In this document: positions 36,001-48,600 of the stretch, piece by piece | Layout of the letters: each line of letters opens with the position of its first letter | How positions within the stretch are numbered: the stretch's first letter is position 1 | NCBI RefSeq assembly: GCF_000327385.1 | Contig: NW_008707797.1 | Span: 3,102,028-3,166,027, forward strand | From: Lottia gigantea | Lineage: Eukaryota > Mollusca > Gastropoda > Lottiidae | DNA: 64,000 bases | Reading direction: 5' to 3' | Made by a program: the position numbers and the translations under genes | Notes under the pieces: model-generated | Database searches by the model: none | Told to the model about the DNA's origin: nothing | What the model saw: only the letters and a program-made list of their open reading frames with translations

Positions 36001-39000
36001 ACTGAAGAAATGACTAAGTGAAATGAAAAATGAACTGCAGAAATGACTAAGTGAAATGAAAATGAACTGAAATGTCTTGAATTTTTTGTGAAATAAAAAT
36101 GAAAATTGTTGAAGTGATTAAACATACATGAAACAACCAACTGTAGTTTATAGTTTTACCTTTAGTTGGTTTTTTTCTATAATGCATTCCTTAGGAAACA
36201 AAATAAAGATGAAAATTAACATTCTTTAACGAGCAATTAACAAAATTATTAATTAAAAACTCAAAATATATATGAGTGTTAGAGAATTCTAGAGAATCAA
36301 GAGACAAGAGAGAGCAGAAACAGAGAGAATTTTGTTTAAATTAACATTTCTTACCATCAGCCTCATCTTCGTAAGTATCGGGGTAGTAATTTGTTTCGTG
36401 GTCGACATCTAGTCCAAATCCTTCTTTTAGACGTAATATTCCTACTCCAAATCTCATATCAAAGGCATCACTGAAAAAAACAACCAACAAATTTATATCT
36501 AGTGTTGTAAAATAACAGCTATTTGATATTTAGAGTCTTCAAACCAGAGAAACCAAAAGATTTTGAACGATGAATTTGAACATAAGATACAAAAGCATTA
36601 AAGATTTATAACAAAATTGATAGGGGAGCTTTAGGTCATATTTTCTGCCCTTGGTTGGGATAATGAAGCAGGTGGCTCAAAGATATAAAGGTGCCCTTAC
36701 ACGATAGCGATTACCAGTTGCGTATGATTGCGAATGAGGCCATGAGTTCTGAGAAATGCCTTCTAATGTAAAGACCGATATTCTTATTCTAAACCATACG
36801 CTACTGGTGATCACTATCGTGAGATGGTACTTTAAGCTACCACAGTACTTTGAAGATGCCCCAAGATAAGATAATAAAACAATAGACTTACTGAATAACA
36901 TTGAAATATTCTAACACTTCCTCTCCTTTACAAGAATGCCAGTTTGACTTGAATCCCATCATTAATAGATTGGGTCGTAGTTTACCAATACCAGATAACT
37001 ACAATTTAATAGTTTTAATATTAAAGGGGAACAGTCGGCATTGATTTAAGTCTTTATTGTGCTTTAATATTCTTAAGAAGAACATACAAGTATTTACTAA
37101 AACAATACTTTATCCACAAAATCTTCCAAAATACAGCAAGCATTTCAAAATAATTCGATCAGTTTTGAAATAGAAAAAGTTTAGCATAGAAGTAAATGAT
37201 CTATAAATCTTTTCAATCAAACTTTTGATGTGTCTTAGAGACACCTATAGCATCAGTTTTCACCATTCCAATCTTCAGTCAGACGTCTGTTGTTCAATTC
37301 CAATAGACGTCACTATCGAAAAAGCCGCTGATAATATCTTAAGGCCTTTTTCGATGGTGACGTCATAGCACACTTAGATTTTGAAGAAATACAATCCTTT
37401 ATGTACTAAGAAGAATAAAGAGATTTCCTACCTGCATTAAAGCCTGTGCTCCCAGTCTAAAAGAGGGGGCAGTAGATGTTCTATAGAAGGATTTAATATG
37501 TCTCTTATTTAACCAGCTGTAGGCTTCTTCTGATAATACTACTCTTAAATTATCTCGTTGTTCTCCCTGAAATAATAAACCAAATGGATTAATGACCTAT
37601 TTCTCAAAAGTATAGTCAAATCATAAATACGTTGAGCAAACATTATTGTAAATATTGAACTTCTGCTGACTTGGCAAAGACGCCTATCAATTATTAGCCA
37701 TATAGGCTCTCAAAAATAGTTTTCAAGTTGACAAAAATCTACCAAATAACCAAGATGTAGCTATATATTGAAACTCAAGGGAAAGAATGCTGAGCTGACA
37801 ATGAAATGATAAGCTATGTAGACTCCATCACATATAACAAGCAGCCAGACCCGTTGCCAGGAATGAATTGGTGCTGGGGCTCAGATTTTGTACTCAGAAA
37901 ATTTTAAGAATTAGAGGCCCTGAGAACTCATTTCTGACAATTTGGAGGTGCCAAAAACGTGTCAAACTCTGCTGAACTGAAGAAGGTTTTGCTTGGGGGC
38001 TTAATTCTCACTTGCTGGGGCCTAGCCCATACAGACCCCACCATAACGACTGGGCTGTAAGCAGTCCTCAATTCCATACTCTCTGTAATGGATGTTTCGA
38101 TGTAACAGTTTATGAATATGAATAATAATATGCTCGTGAGAACATGTCTTAAAAGCTAAATACAAATAAACTTACCACAACAATGTTACCACACACCATC
38201 AAACTAATCTTTTTAGTGATATGACTAACAAAGTCAACTAAAGCTGGTCTATTTTCTGGTTTACCTGACAAAACTAATACCTGAGGTCTACAAAATATCA
38301 AATAATTAAATGAAATGAAGTTTTACATCATACTTCTATTTCTCACTGGTCTTATTAGGACATCTTATTGAGTTATTGCCCTTAACTTAGTAAAAGCAAA
38401 ATCAAATTAGGCTTGTAGTCACTATGTAAGCTTTGGTTTTTATCAGATTAAGATGATGCTATGCATAAAGCACATAAACTGTAACATATCTTAAAGTAAG
38501 AAACTTACCTAAAATTCTTAATATGATCTTCAACAGAGATTAATTTTAAAGCTGACTGTAAAGCTCCTCTATAAACATGGGCTTGAGTTGATGAACCCCA
38601 ATTTACATCTAGAAAATACAGGTATGATATTAATAATAACTGTTCGAACTAAATCATAAGGTACTATGAGTATCAACAAAATTGAACTTGGAACTCCGAA
38701 CTTCAAATTTGCTAAGTTCCAGTCATTTTCTCAAAGAGATGATAAGGCACTTCAAAAATTAGAAATAGTCACACAAATAATGAGACACTATTCTGTATAA
38801 GATATTCTATCTTACAGGCAGAAATAAATTAGTAGAAAAACATGGTAATTTTTTGAAATATAGCAAGACTTTGACCAGAGCAACCACTGTTTTTCAATCC
38901 GAAAAATATGCTCTTACCTGGTTTTCTATAATGAACATAAACAAACAAGGCACAAGTAACACCAAATGTAATAAGAGCAGTCCACCAATTAATAATAAAC

Positions 39001-39563
39001 ATCACAGCGAGGCAAATCAAAGCTCCAACTAAACTTATCCACATAGAATAAAACCTAAACGCTGGTCTCCAACCTAGATAACAGAAATGAAACAAGATGA
39101 GATGAGATGATCTTTATTGGACAAGATTTTGCTAATGAAAAGAAGGTCATAGGTCATCATCCTATTTTCTGAACCAACTTTTGAAAAAGAATCAAAAGGG
39201 GAAATGTAGTATATATACTGTATATTAACAGTAAGACTGTTGAATGAAATGCAGAAATACTTGTCAAATCCTACTTGGGCTAATCAAGCAAATGAGAGCA
39301 GACGATTCCAAGTCATATGTAAAAAGTAAATTCCGAAGATCCGGTATACTCTTATTGATCAGGTTGAGGTAACTACAACATACAGTATTACCATGATGGA
39401 AATAAACTCAACGACGAGAAAAATATGTATATTGATAATATATATATACCTGGTGACCTAGCTAACGAGGCGTCAAAACACGAATAATTAATTAAAGCAT
39501 AAGACATGAGGAAAAAATTAGATATCACAGGAGCAATGGCATTTAAATCACCTGAAATTACAA

Positions 39564-39639
<76 letters not shown>

Positions 39640-42600
39640 GTCTCGTAATTAAGAAAAACTGGGTAAATGGTCCTTGACCTTTACTTAATGAGTACTACTG
39701 CCGCAGTCAAATATTTTCATGGTTGCTGAATAAAACTATTTATTGACTAGGCTAAATTTGGAATATTATATTCCTACAAGAGGCCTTTTGGTAAAGCTTT
39801 TTTGACTTCTTCATGCGTCCACAGATTATGACTGAAAAATACTAACACGTTAGCAGCCCTATTGGCCAAATGGGATAATCCCAAGAGCCTTATTTTAACT
39901 GCACACAATATTATATTATGATAAATGTTAATGCTTATAAAATACAGCAATGTAACAGTGAAAATATTTTATTATTTTACTAACCTATACATACAAAAGC
40001 AAAACCAATGGCGAAGGCTAAGAGATAGGCTCTTCTAGGATTGTCATCTTTCCCATATCCCTTGGCAAATATATGTATCTTAGGAAATATTTTATCTTTA
40101 CATACAGCCTGAAAAAGTCAAAAAATAATAAGTTTTACCTCCCACAATTCTATTCCTGATTGTGCTAATACATTGTGGAATGAGAGAAATTTCTCCAGGG
40201 CAGTCAACTTTTTTCTAACTGTTAAGGGATCTGTAATATACACAAGTTTTAGGCCTTAATTTGTTCACCAGTCATAGTCTGTAAGAAGGCTAAAAGCAGA
40301 TCTCAAATGAGAAGTGAAAAAACCTTTTTCTTTAACCTTTAGGCCACTATATAAGCATCTACAAGAAGTTTGTCAAACAATCTTTTGATCACACTCACAG
40401 AAGGGTTTTTTGAAAACCACTGAACAAAATGTAAAATGAAGAAAACCTACTTGGAAGACTTTAGGTGCTGAGACAAGGCTAGCTAATGCTGATGATAATG
40501 TAGCAGAGAATATTCCAGCTGTAACAAGTGGTCCAAAAGCTGATAACATCTCCATTACCTATAATTATAAACAACATAATATATTGAAGTTATTTCAATT
40601 AAAATATGATATCTAGAACTTATTGGCCACCTCTCCTCAATTTATAACAATAATTATAACAAACGTTAACGCCTTAATGACGTCATATTTAACCATTCAA
40701 AGTCTGTCATGTTACTAATGATAGAATTTTCTATGCCAGTAAAAGAATTAATAAGAATTAACATACCTGATAATCATTCATTAGACCATACTTCTTACAA
40801 ACACCACCTTCAACTAACGTACAGTTTCTAACAATATCTATAGTATAGGGATTACTAATCTCTACTAAACTACCGTTTATAACTGTTGTTAGGTTAGAAA
40901 AGGCTGGAATAAAACCTGTAGCATCTCGTAACATACAAGCACCTAACATCCAGCCCACTATAAGATATATTATAGTAGATAATAGAATGGCCAGTAAGGT
41001 TCCTTTTGGTATAGCATGGGAGGCATCCTGAAATTAAATCAGAAAGTTTTTAGCAGGTCAAAAATCTATTATACTGAAAGGGATAAGAAACGTCATGTAG
41101 ATAAATGTATCTATTATCAAACACTTATAGATGTCAGTAAAGACAGAAAGTGAGTTGAATGCCCTGTAGATAAACAGTATCATAAACAATATTATCAACA
41201 GAGGGGGACTTTACCTTTAGATCTCCAGAAATATTGGCACCAGCAAGAATTCCAGTAGCAGCAGGAAAGAATACAGAAAATACAGAGAAGAAACTTTGAC
41301 CATCTCTAAAACTAGGGGTGAAATTCTCTTTAAATAATTCAACTGAAATGGAGAAGTAAGATACACAAATTATATCTTACAGTCAACAGATGTACTATAG
41401 ACTGTGCATGTTGAAAATCACTAAATCGCTCCCATGGCAAATGTTCACTCATTGCACACTGTATGGCATTGCATCTTAATTAGCCAATTCTAGATATATA
41501 AGAGGTAAACTCCATTTCATTTCATTGAGTACACTAAAAATACATATATAACACTGTGTTACAAATCAGCACATTTGATTTTGTCCATGATCACTGAACC
41601 CAAGCTACAGGTGCATGTGAAAATAATATTCTTTTAAACTAATATCATCATATTATAGTTTCATATTACAAATATATAAAACTCCAATCTTACCTTTGTA
41701 GCCAACAAAACCTTTAACAAGTTTAGCTTGAGTTGGTGGAATGAAGGTTCCTACAGCTCCTGCTATCAAGGCTATTATTAATACTCCTAATAGAATTAAC
41801 TGGGCCTTAAATATATGAAGAAATATACTTATAGCATTGCATATTGTAATTATTATTGGTGGACGGACAGGATTGTCCCTTGGGAGGCATTAGCCTACTC
41901 CTTTCCTATTATCTGTAACATATACAGATATAGCAATAATGTCCTCAGTTCCAAGTCAAAGGACTGTACACTCTTGAACTCACTGATTTGTTTTTATCAT
42001 AAGGAAAAAATGGGTTGAAAAATTCACAAGTATTTCCGTATATCAACACATCAAGATCCTATATCATAATGATTGAGCGTTCTCGAGATGGGTACAAGCT
42101 GGGTACAAATTGATATTTTAAAATGTACCCTGAAGGACTTGGAATACATTTTGATGAGTCTCTGCTCTGGAACCAGCATGTCAGTTTAATAAAGCATATG
42201 AAGACTAGAAGCATCCAAACATCTCTTTAAAACTAAAAAGAATTGGTATGTCTTACCCTGGCTTCCCATTCCATACCAATAATAGCAATAGCTAGTAAGA
42301 ATACTATAGTTATCATTCCTATGATTCTAATATCATTAACTTCATCTATCATTAACGCATCATTCTCCTACAAAATAATCAAAATATACTAAGATAAAGA
42401 GAAAAAGAAAGAAACAACTATATTTTACAAGGTTAACAACTTAGGTTCCTTTCTATCAGCTAGTCCTTGGCCAACCCTCTTGGCATTGATCTTTCCCAGT
42501 TACAGGCGGATACCAAAATTAGAATCCACAACCACTTATGTAAAGAATCAATGCTCCACCCAACTATATAATACATGGGAAAACAAAATGAAAAATGCCA

Positions 42601-45600
42601 AGGTGCCATCTTCCTGGAATTTAAACTCCTTAACTCTGATGGTATTAGCCTGCAAATAAAAATCATTTGAATATAATAAATAGCTTACCTTTAATAAGTC
42701 TCTAACAGTTTCAGCAAACCCAACAACATACATAGCTACAGCTACTGCATTGGCTACAGAAAATATCAAGCCTATAGCTCCTCCAAACTCTGGCCCTAAA
42801 CTACGTGAGATCATAAAATAAGCTCCACCTGAAAAAATAAATAATTTATAAAACAACTGATAGATTAAGATACAGGTTAATTTGAGGATTTTTTAGGGTG
42901 TTGCTGTTTAGAATTTAAATAGGCGTTCATTTGGCCCATTTGGATTTGGATGTTTACTTAAAATGGAAAGTGAAAGAGTTAGTAATTATTGTATGGACAC
43001 ATTGCAAACACAGTTTACTTCTCTATTGTCTACTGTATATATGATCCCTCACTGTATCCCTCGTCCATTCTACCTTAGAGACATCCTTAGTTAACGTATC
43101 TAATTATCTTAACCTTTAACTTGCACCTTGTTTTATCATAAATCTTTACTTTGTGACCTAGGCCAGTGCTTTCATGAGACTATGTTCTCATCACCATCTG
43201 ACACTGAGTGCACTAGTAAGTGTAAACTTACAAATTAATTTTCAAAATATGTGGTACCTACCTCCTTTCACTAAACCATTGGTACAAATAGCAGACATAG
43301 ATATGGCTGTAAGAGTAGTGACCACACCCGATAATAGTATAATTAAAGAAGTATAAGCAATGCCTGCCTGCCCTACACACCATGATAATCGAATAAATAA
43401 CATAACACCCCAAATATTTAACAAACATCTTATCTACAATAGAGAAATATTGACAAATTTACACTTTTATAAAGAATGTTATACTGTATATGTTTGTCAA
43501 AGAGAGTGTCTGTTGATTAAATGAGTAATATGGTGTCTGTGTTATGCCAACTTATTGATATTTGTGTCCAGACCGAATAAGGTAAGTATTCTATACATTG
43601 CCAGATATTTTTCAAGATAACTCTAGGGTTAAAAAGGTGTGCATTATATTCACAATTATACTATATATAAACACTACTGGTCATGTGAAATCTTGGAGAG
43701 GTATTTTAGTTGAAAAATCCAGCCAGCAGCTGCAGAATAGTACAAGGTATTCTAGAACCATGAACATGATCTGCATTGCTAGCAACATTCACCAAAGATC
43801 TTATATAAATGGTGTTTAAATTTTAGCACCTTTAATAAAATGGCAATCATCAATATTGACTGGCAAATTTCTAATGCTATTTTTTCATGGTCTATAATGC
43901 ACACACCCGTTTAATTAAGCCAGGGTTGAAAAAAATGTGCACTATATAGACAATTATACTAAAGTCTTTGGACCTACCAGTACTCCTTTGATCCAACCAA
44001 ATTTAGTAGCAAGACTGTTATCAACTGTTACAGCTGGTTGTTTACTTTCTACTATTCTTTCTTCACTGTTTATTAGTGGTTCTTTATGTCTTCCTTTATC
44101 TCCTACTCCACCTTCTTCCTAAAATACAGATAGTTAGAAATATAACAATAGACTAGGCAGATAGTTCTTACTCTTCTTGAACATGAAGTCTACCCTGTTT
44201 CTCTTTAGTAGATAGACCTCAAATATTCATGATGTCTTTTAATTTTCAAACCATCCAATCAACACACTTTTAGGACACCTTGTTTTGTAAAAATGAACAC
44301 AAATAGTATATCTGGGCAACCCTTTTCCCCCTTCATATTGCAATGCCAAGCAGTGATTGACGACTTTGTATTCCATTAGAGACTTGTCATTAGATTTTGA
44401 TTTCACAGACATTGAATATCATGTAATGGCTAACCTATACTATGTCCGACTGAGGATATTGACTGTCGGTCATTTAAGCAGCCCTGTCGGTCATGACCGG
44501 CAAATAGAGCCAAATCAACAGCCTTTGTTAAGCAGGTCTTAGGGACTGAAAGCAACGCTCCTTGTGCTCTATGATCAAATAAGCTGTGCATGTCCAAAAT
44601 GTTTTAAAAGTAGGAAATTGAAAATTATTAGATATGCAGATTTCTAATCAAAATTTCCCTTATTTAATTAGAAGGAAAAATGAAAGAAAAACTTCCTTTT
44701 ATTTCATTGTCGAGGGAAATCAAAGATTACATTAATTCAATAAAAATTCCTTTACACTCCTTCATTTGGTAATAAAATCTCACATACTGTAGATTCCCAT
44801 TGAGAAAATACCTATAATTTATATACATATTATATTATTTTATGATTATTGGACCAATAACTCTATTCAACAGTCAAATAATGAGTCTAAGTACAGTGAG
44901 GAGTGGTACATTGTTTATAGTATTTGGCAAGAAACACTTAAGTTCATTTTCTATTAACAATGTTTTGCCAAGCTCCTATCTTAGATTTTGGTTTTGTTGT
45001 GGGATTTTTTATTCTTAAATACAGGACCCTGTTTTCTAAAAATATTGTTGATTAACGTACGAGAGTAAGCGTTATAAATTAACCTCTTGATAACGTCAAC
45101 AATAACGTTTTTCTTCAATAATCCATTTAAACTATTTAAACTCCACTGCCTCATACAAAACCATCTATTTATTGCAGACCCTCATTCAACTATCCTCCGT
45201 CTTCATTAGCCTACATGGTACAGAAAAGTAGGACGTAAAACTCCATGCATTTCATTTCATTTCAGTCAACTATCCATGGCTTATAGAAATATGCAGATTA
45301 TTTGGACCAGTTAAAGTTGATATCGGATTCATATGAAAATTATCAGTAAAAAGCAACAAAACATTTCAAAATAGTCATCATATAACTTTCTATACGGATT
45401 AAGACTATCTAGAAATAGTATTGCGTTTACATCTTCTTGTATACTATGTGTTGGTCAGGATAAAATAACAAGAGTAATCTTATTCTTAATTAAAATATTT
45501 AGTTCTTATATCAGAGGTTAAAAAAACAAGTCCTTATTAGAGCTGTACAAATTCAGCATCTAGTCATTTTGTAATTCTCCAAAAACTAAAAGTCATACCG

Positions 45601-48600
45601 GTACAGGGAAATATTAAGTTATATCTTAAGATAAATGAAGTCAATATCTAGTCATTTTTGTAGTTCCCCTACAATTTTAAGATTATAAACCAAAACTCTT
45701 ACAGGAAAATATTTCAAGTAGGAAAAATCACAAGTAGGGTACCGGGTACACTAATAAAAATACCAAACATATTTCCTGTAATGTTCATTTAACTGGCTTC
45801 GTCAATTATATATCAAGAAGTAATTAATTCAGATACTTTATAATGAACCTTTTGAAAGGGGAGTGAACTTAGTCAAGTCTAGGCATAGTTATTTTGATGT
45901 CATTCATAAAAAAATTGTGTTATTTTGTAGCAGACTGTCATGAAGACATGCACAGACTATATTACCTAGAATGCTTTCACTGGTTAAAGAGGGTTTTCCT
46001 TATAACTTAGTTTCAAATTAAGCAAACTATTTGATTAATTGGTGTTTCTAATGAATTATCATGTATTTTTAATCATATCATTATGTTCTTATTGCATATA
46101 ATTAAGAGTTTTAACCAATCATAAATGTAAATGTATATACAGTCTGGATAAGCGCAAACTGGTATTTTTCCAAGTCATTAGAACACCTCTACTTTCTATT
46201 CATATAAGAGTTAGCATTTTCATTGTCATAAATGAAAATAAGGGAACCCATCTTTAAGCTTACTTTTTCATATGTCTTTACACATTTGAGGTACGATCCA
46301 GGTAGATAGACATAGACATGAATGAACAAGGATTTCAAGAAAAAAGAATGTAAAAATATCATGTAAATTCTGTGAAAGAAGTTCCGATTTTCCCTAAAAC
46401 CCAGCCTTCCCTATACTGTCATAGTCCTAGCCAGACTGAGCTTATTCACAAGCAAAATATCATATATATTGTATTCTGAATGATGAGCAAGTTAAAATTA
46501 AGCCGTATTTCAATAATTAGACTGTTTTCAACACCATGCAAAAAAAACCTGTAATTTTGTGTTCAATGGGAAAAAGAACGTCTAGCAGATATTATGAAAC
46601 TATCCTACTGTTCACTAAAGCCTTTCATGCATGTCTGTTAATAGATAATTAATTCTATGTACATGTACTTAGACCTAATAACTTAGAAGACAAATATGTA
46701 TATACTTAAAGCTCATGGGCTAAAAACTAGACTTAAAGGAATTGTAAGTAGAGGTTTTATAAATTTGTATCAGGGTTCAGGAACACTGTAAGCATCGATT
46801 GACACCATTCCAATTTTATCAGTCGACATTCAGACATCTGTGATTCTAGACCACTGTAACTTACTTTATTTTGTGATGTAGCTATCTTAAATGCTGCAAT
46901 TCATACTCAAAGGCTTTTGCAATGGTGATGTCATAAAACACTCACAGAAGTCGATTGTCAGAAAATTGGTGCAAAAAGATGCTATCAATATCTGATTGAC
47001 AACCTCGTTTCAAACTCTAATAATAGAAGCAAGTTCAGCTCATGGAGTAATTCATTCTAGATTTAAATAGACTTTGATATTATCCTCTATTTCATGCTTC
47101 AATAAAACTATTATCTAATTCCTATACATACTGTATTGAAGGAAATTGGTGAATTCAATCATTAAACTCTATACACCCTCCAACATTGACATAAATGATC
47201 AATATCCCACAAAACTCTCCATTGATTGTCAAGTTTCAATAAAGAGACATTGAAAGCAGTCTGTGTGTGGTGTCTATTTCTGTAAAAATATCATGTAAAA
47301 TCTAATATGAAAGTTGAACGAATTCGGGAGTTGATAAATATATACAACATCTTATTTTCTGTTGGGTTTTCGATTGTCATCTTTACAATTCAATAGTGTT
47401 TACAATTCAATGGCTTTGACTAGTCTCGCTGACGTTGCTGTATTCAAATTTTGACATCTATAATCATATATAAAGATCATTGACCCAGTAGTCTCAAAAG
47501 CATAAGATTTGAATGACTTATAGAAGCGAAGAGCACATACAACAACAACACAAGACAATATTATGAAATATAACACACTTCTTTAATAAAGCAGATTTTC
47601 TGTGAATTCTAATCAAATAAACAAGCATCAACTTTAATCTTTATTTCAAGGTTACTAAAACGGGGCAGATCTGTATTATTTTCTGTACACGATGTCAAAC
47701 ATAGTGATTGTTAGTAAGTGACTGATTGACATGTTAATTGAGATATTATAACCTGTTAATTTTCTATTAGAGAATTTGATAGGACTGTTTGCTGTTTGAC
47801 AAATCCTACTTACTTTTTCATACTGGTTTAAACTTTGATCATGAAATCATTTAATTAAGCAACAAAAGATTATTAGCTAGGTAATGGAATGTGGAGTTGA
47901 TAAACTTGTGTAATATGACATCAGATAAGCCAGAGAGTCAATATTAACCAATATTAGCTATGTGGACTCCCAAAAGACAACCCAATTACAGAGTGACAAG
48001 TCCTGTTTGACTAGTGCAGCAGACACAAGTGTCAAGCCCGTAGACAGACTCAATTGCAAAAGATATATCTGGATAGGCAATTTGGTGTTTCATTGCCGTG
48101 ACAACATAAGTTGCCCATTCTTTTCAGGGAAGGCAATGCCCCCCGCTACCCCCTCTCTGTAGCTAAGGGGTTAGGTAAGTATTTATTATACTGGAGCTCA
48201 AATTCTCAAAGACTCTGAGCTAAAAAGCGAAATGACAACTGACTTAGTAGTAAACATAGATTCTGCTGTAAACTACGCAAAAAACAAGGTGACGAGAAAA
48301 AGACATGTCAAAACGTAACATATTAACAGCAGTTACCTATTAGACTTGGTCAGCAGGCCTGAATTTTGTTCTTCCTTCCCTTGTTCAAGGTCTAACCTAA
48401 TATTTACCACATTGAGATATTCTGGGTTTATAACTTCATTGTTTATTGTTGACATAAACACAACAATTGACTGACAAATACCAGAAAATTCTTGTTTACA
48501 CGACCACAAATATCTTACGAAGATCATGTTAACATTCAGTACATTTTTGGGGGATTGTGAAGGGGCTTCTTATAGAATTACTAATACCGGTTTATAAAGG

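Noticed and set aside
36160-36176. Alternative 17-nt form of the NKCC mini-exon using an acceptor ending TATAG
   Set aside because: It would shift the frame and reach a stop within the next exon; the upstream acceptor (TTTCCTAAG) gives a clean 30-nt in-frame exon.
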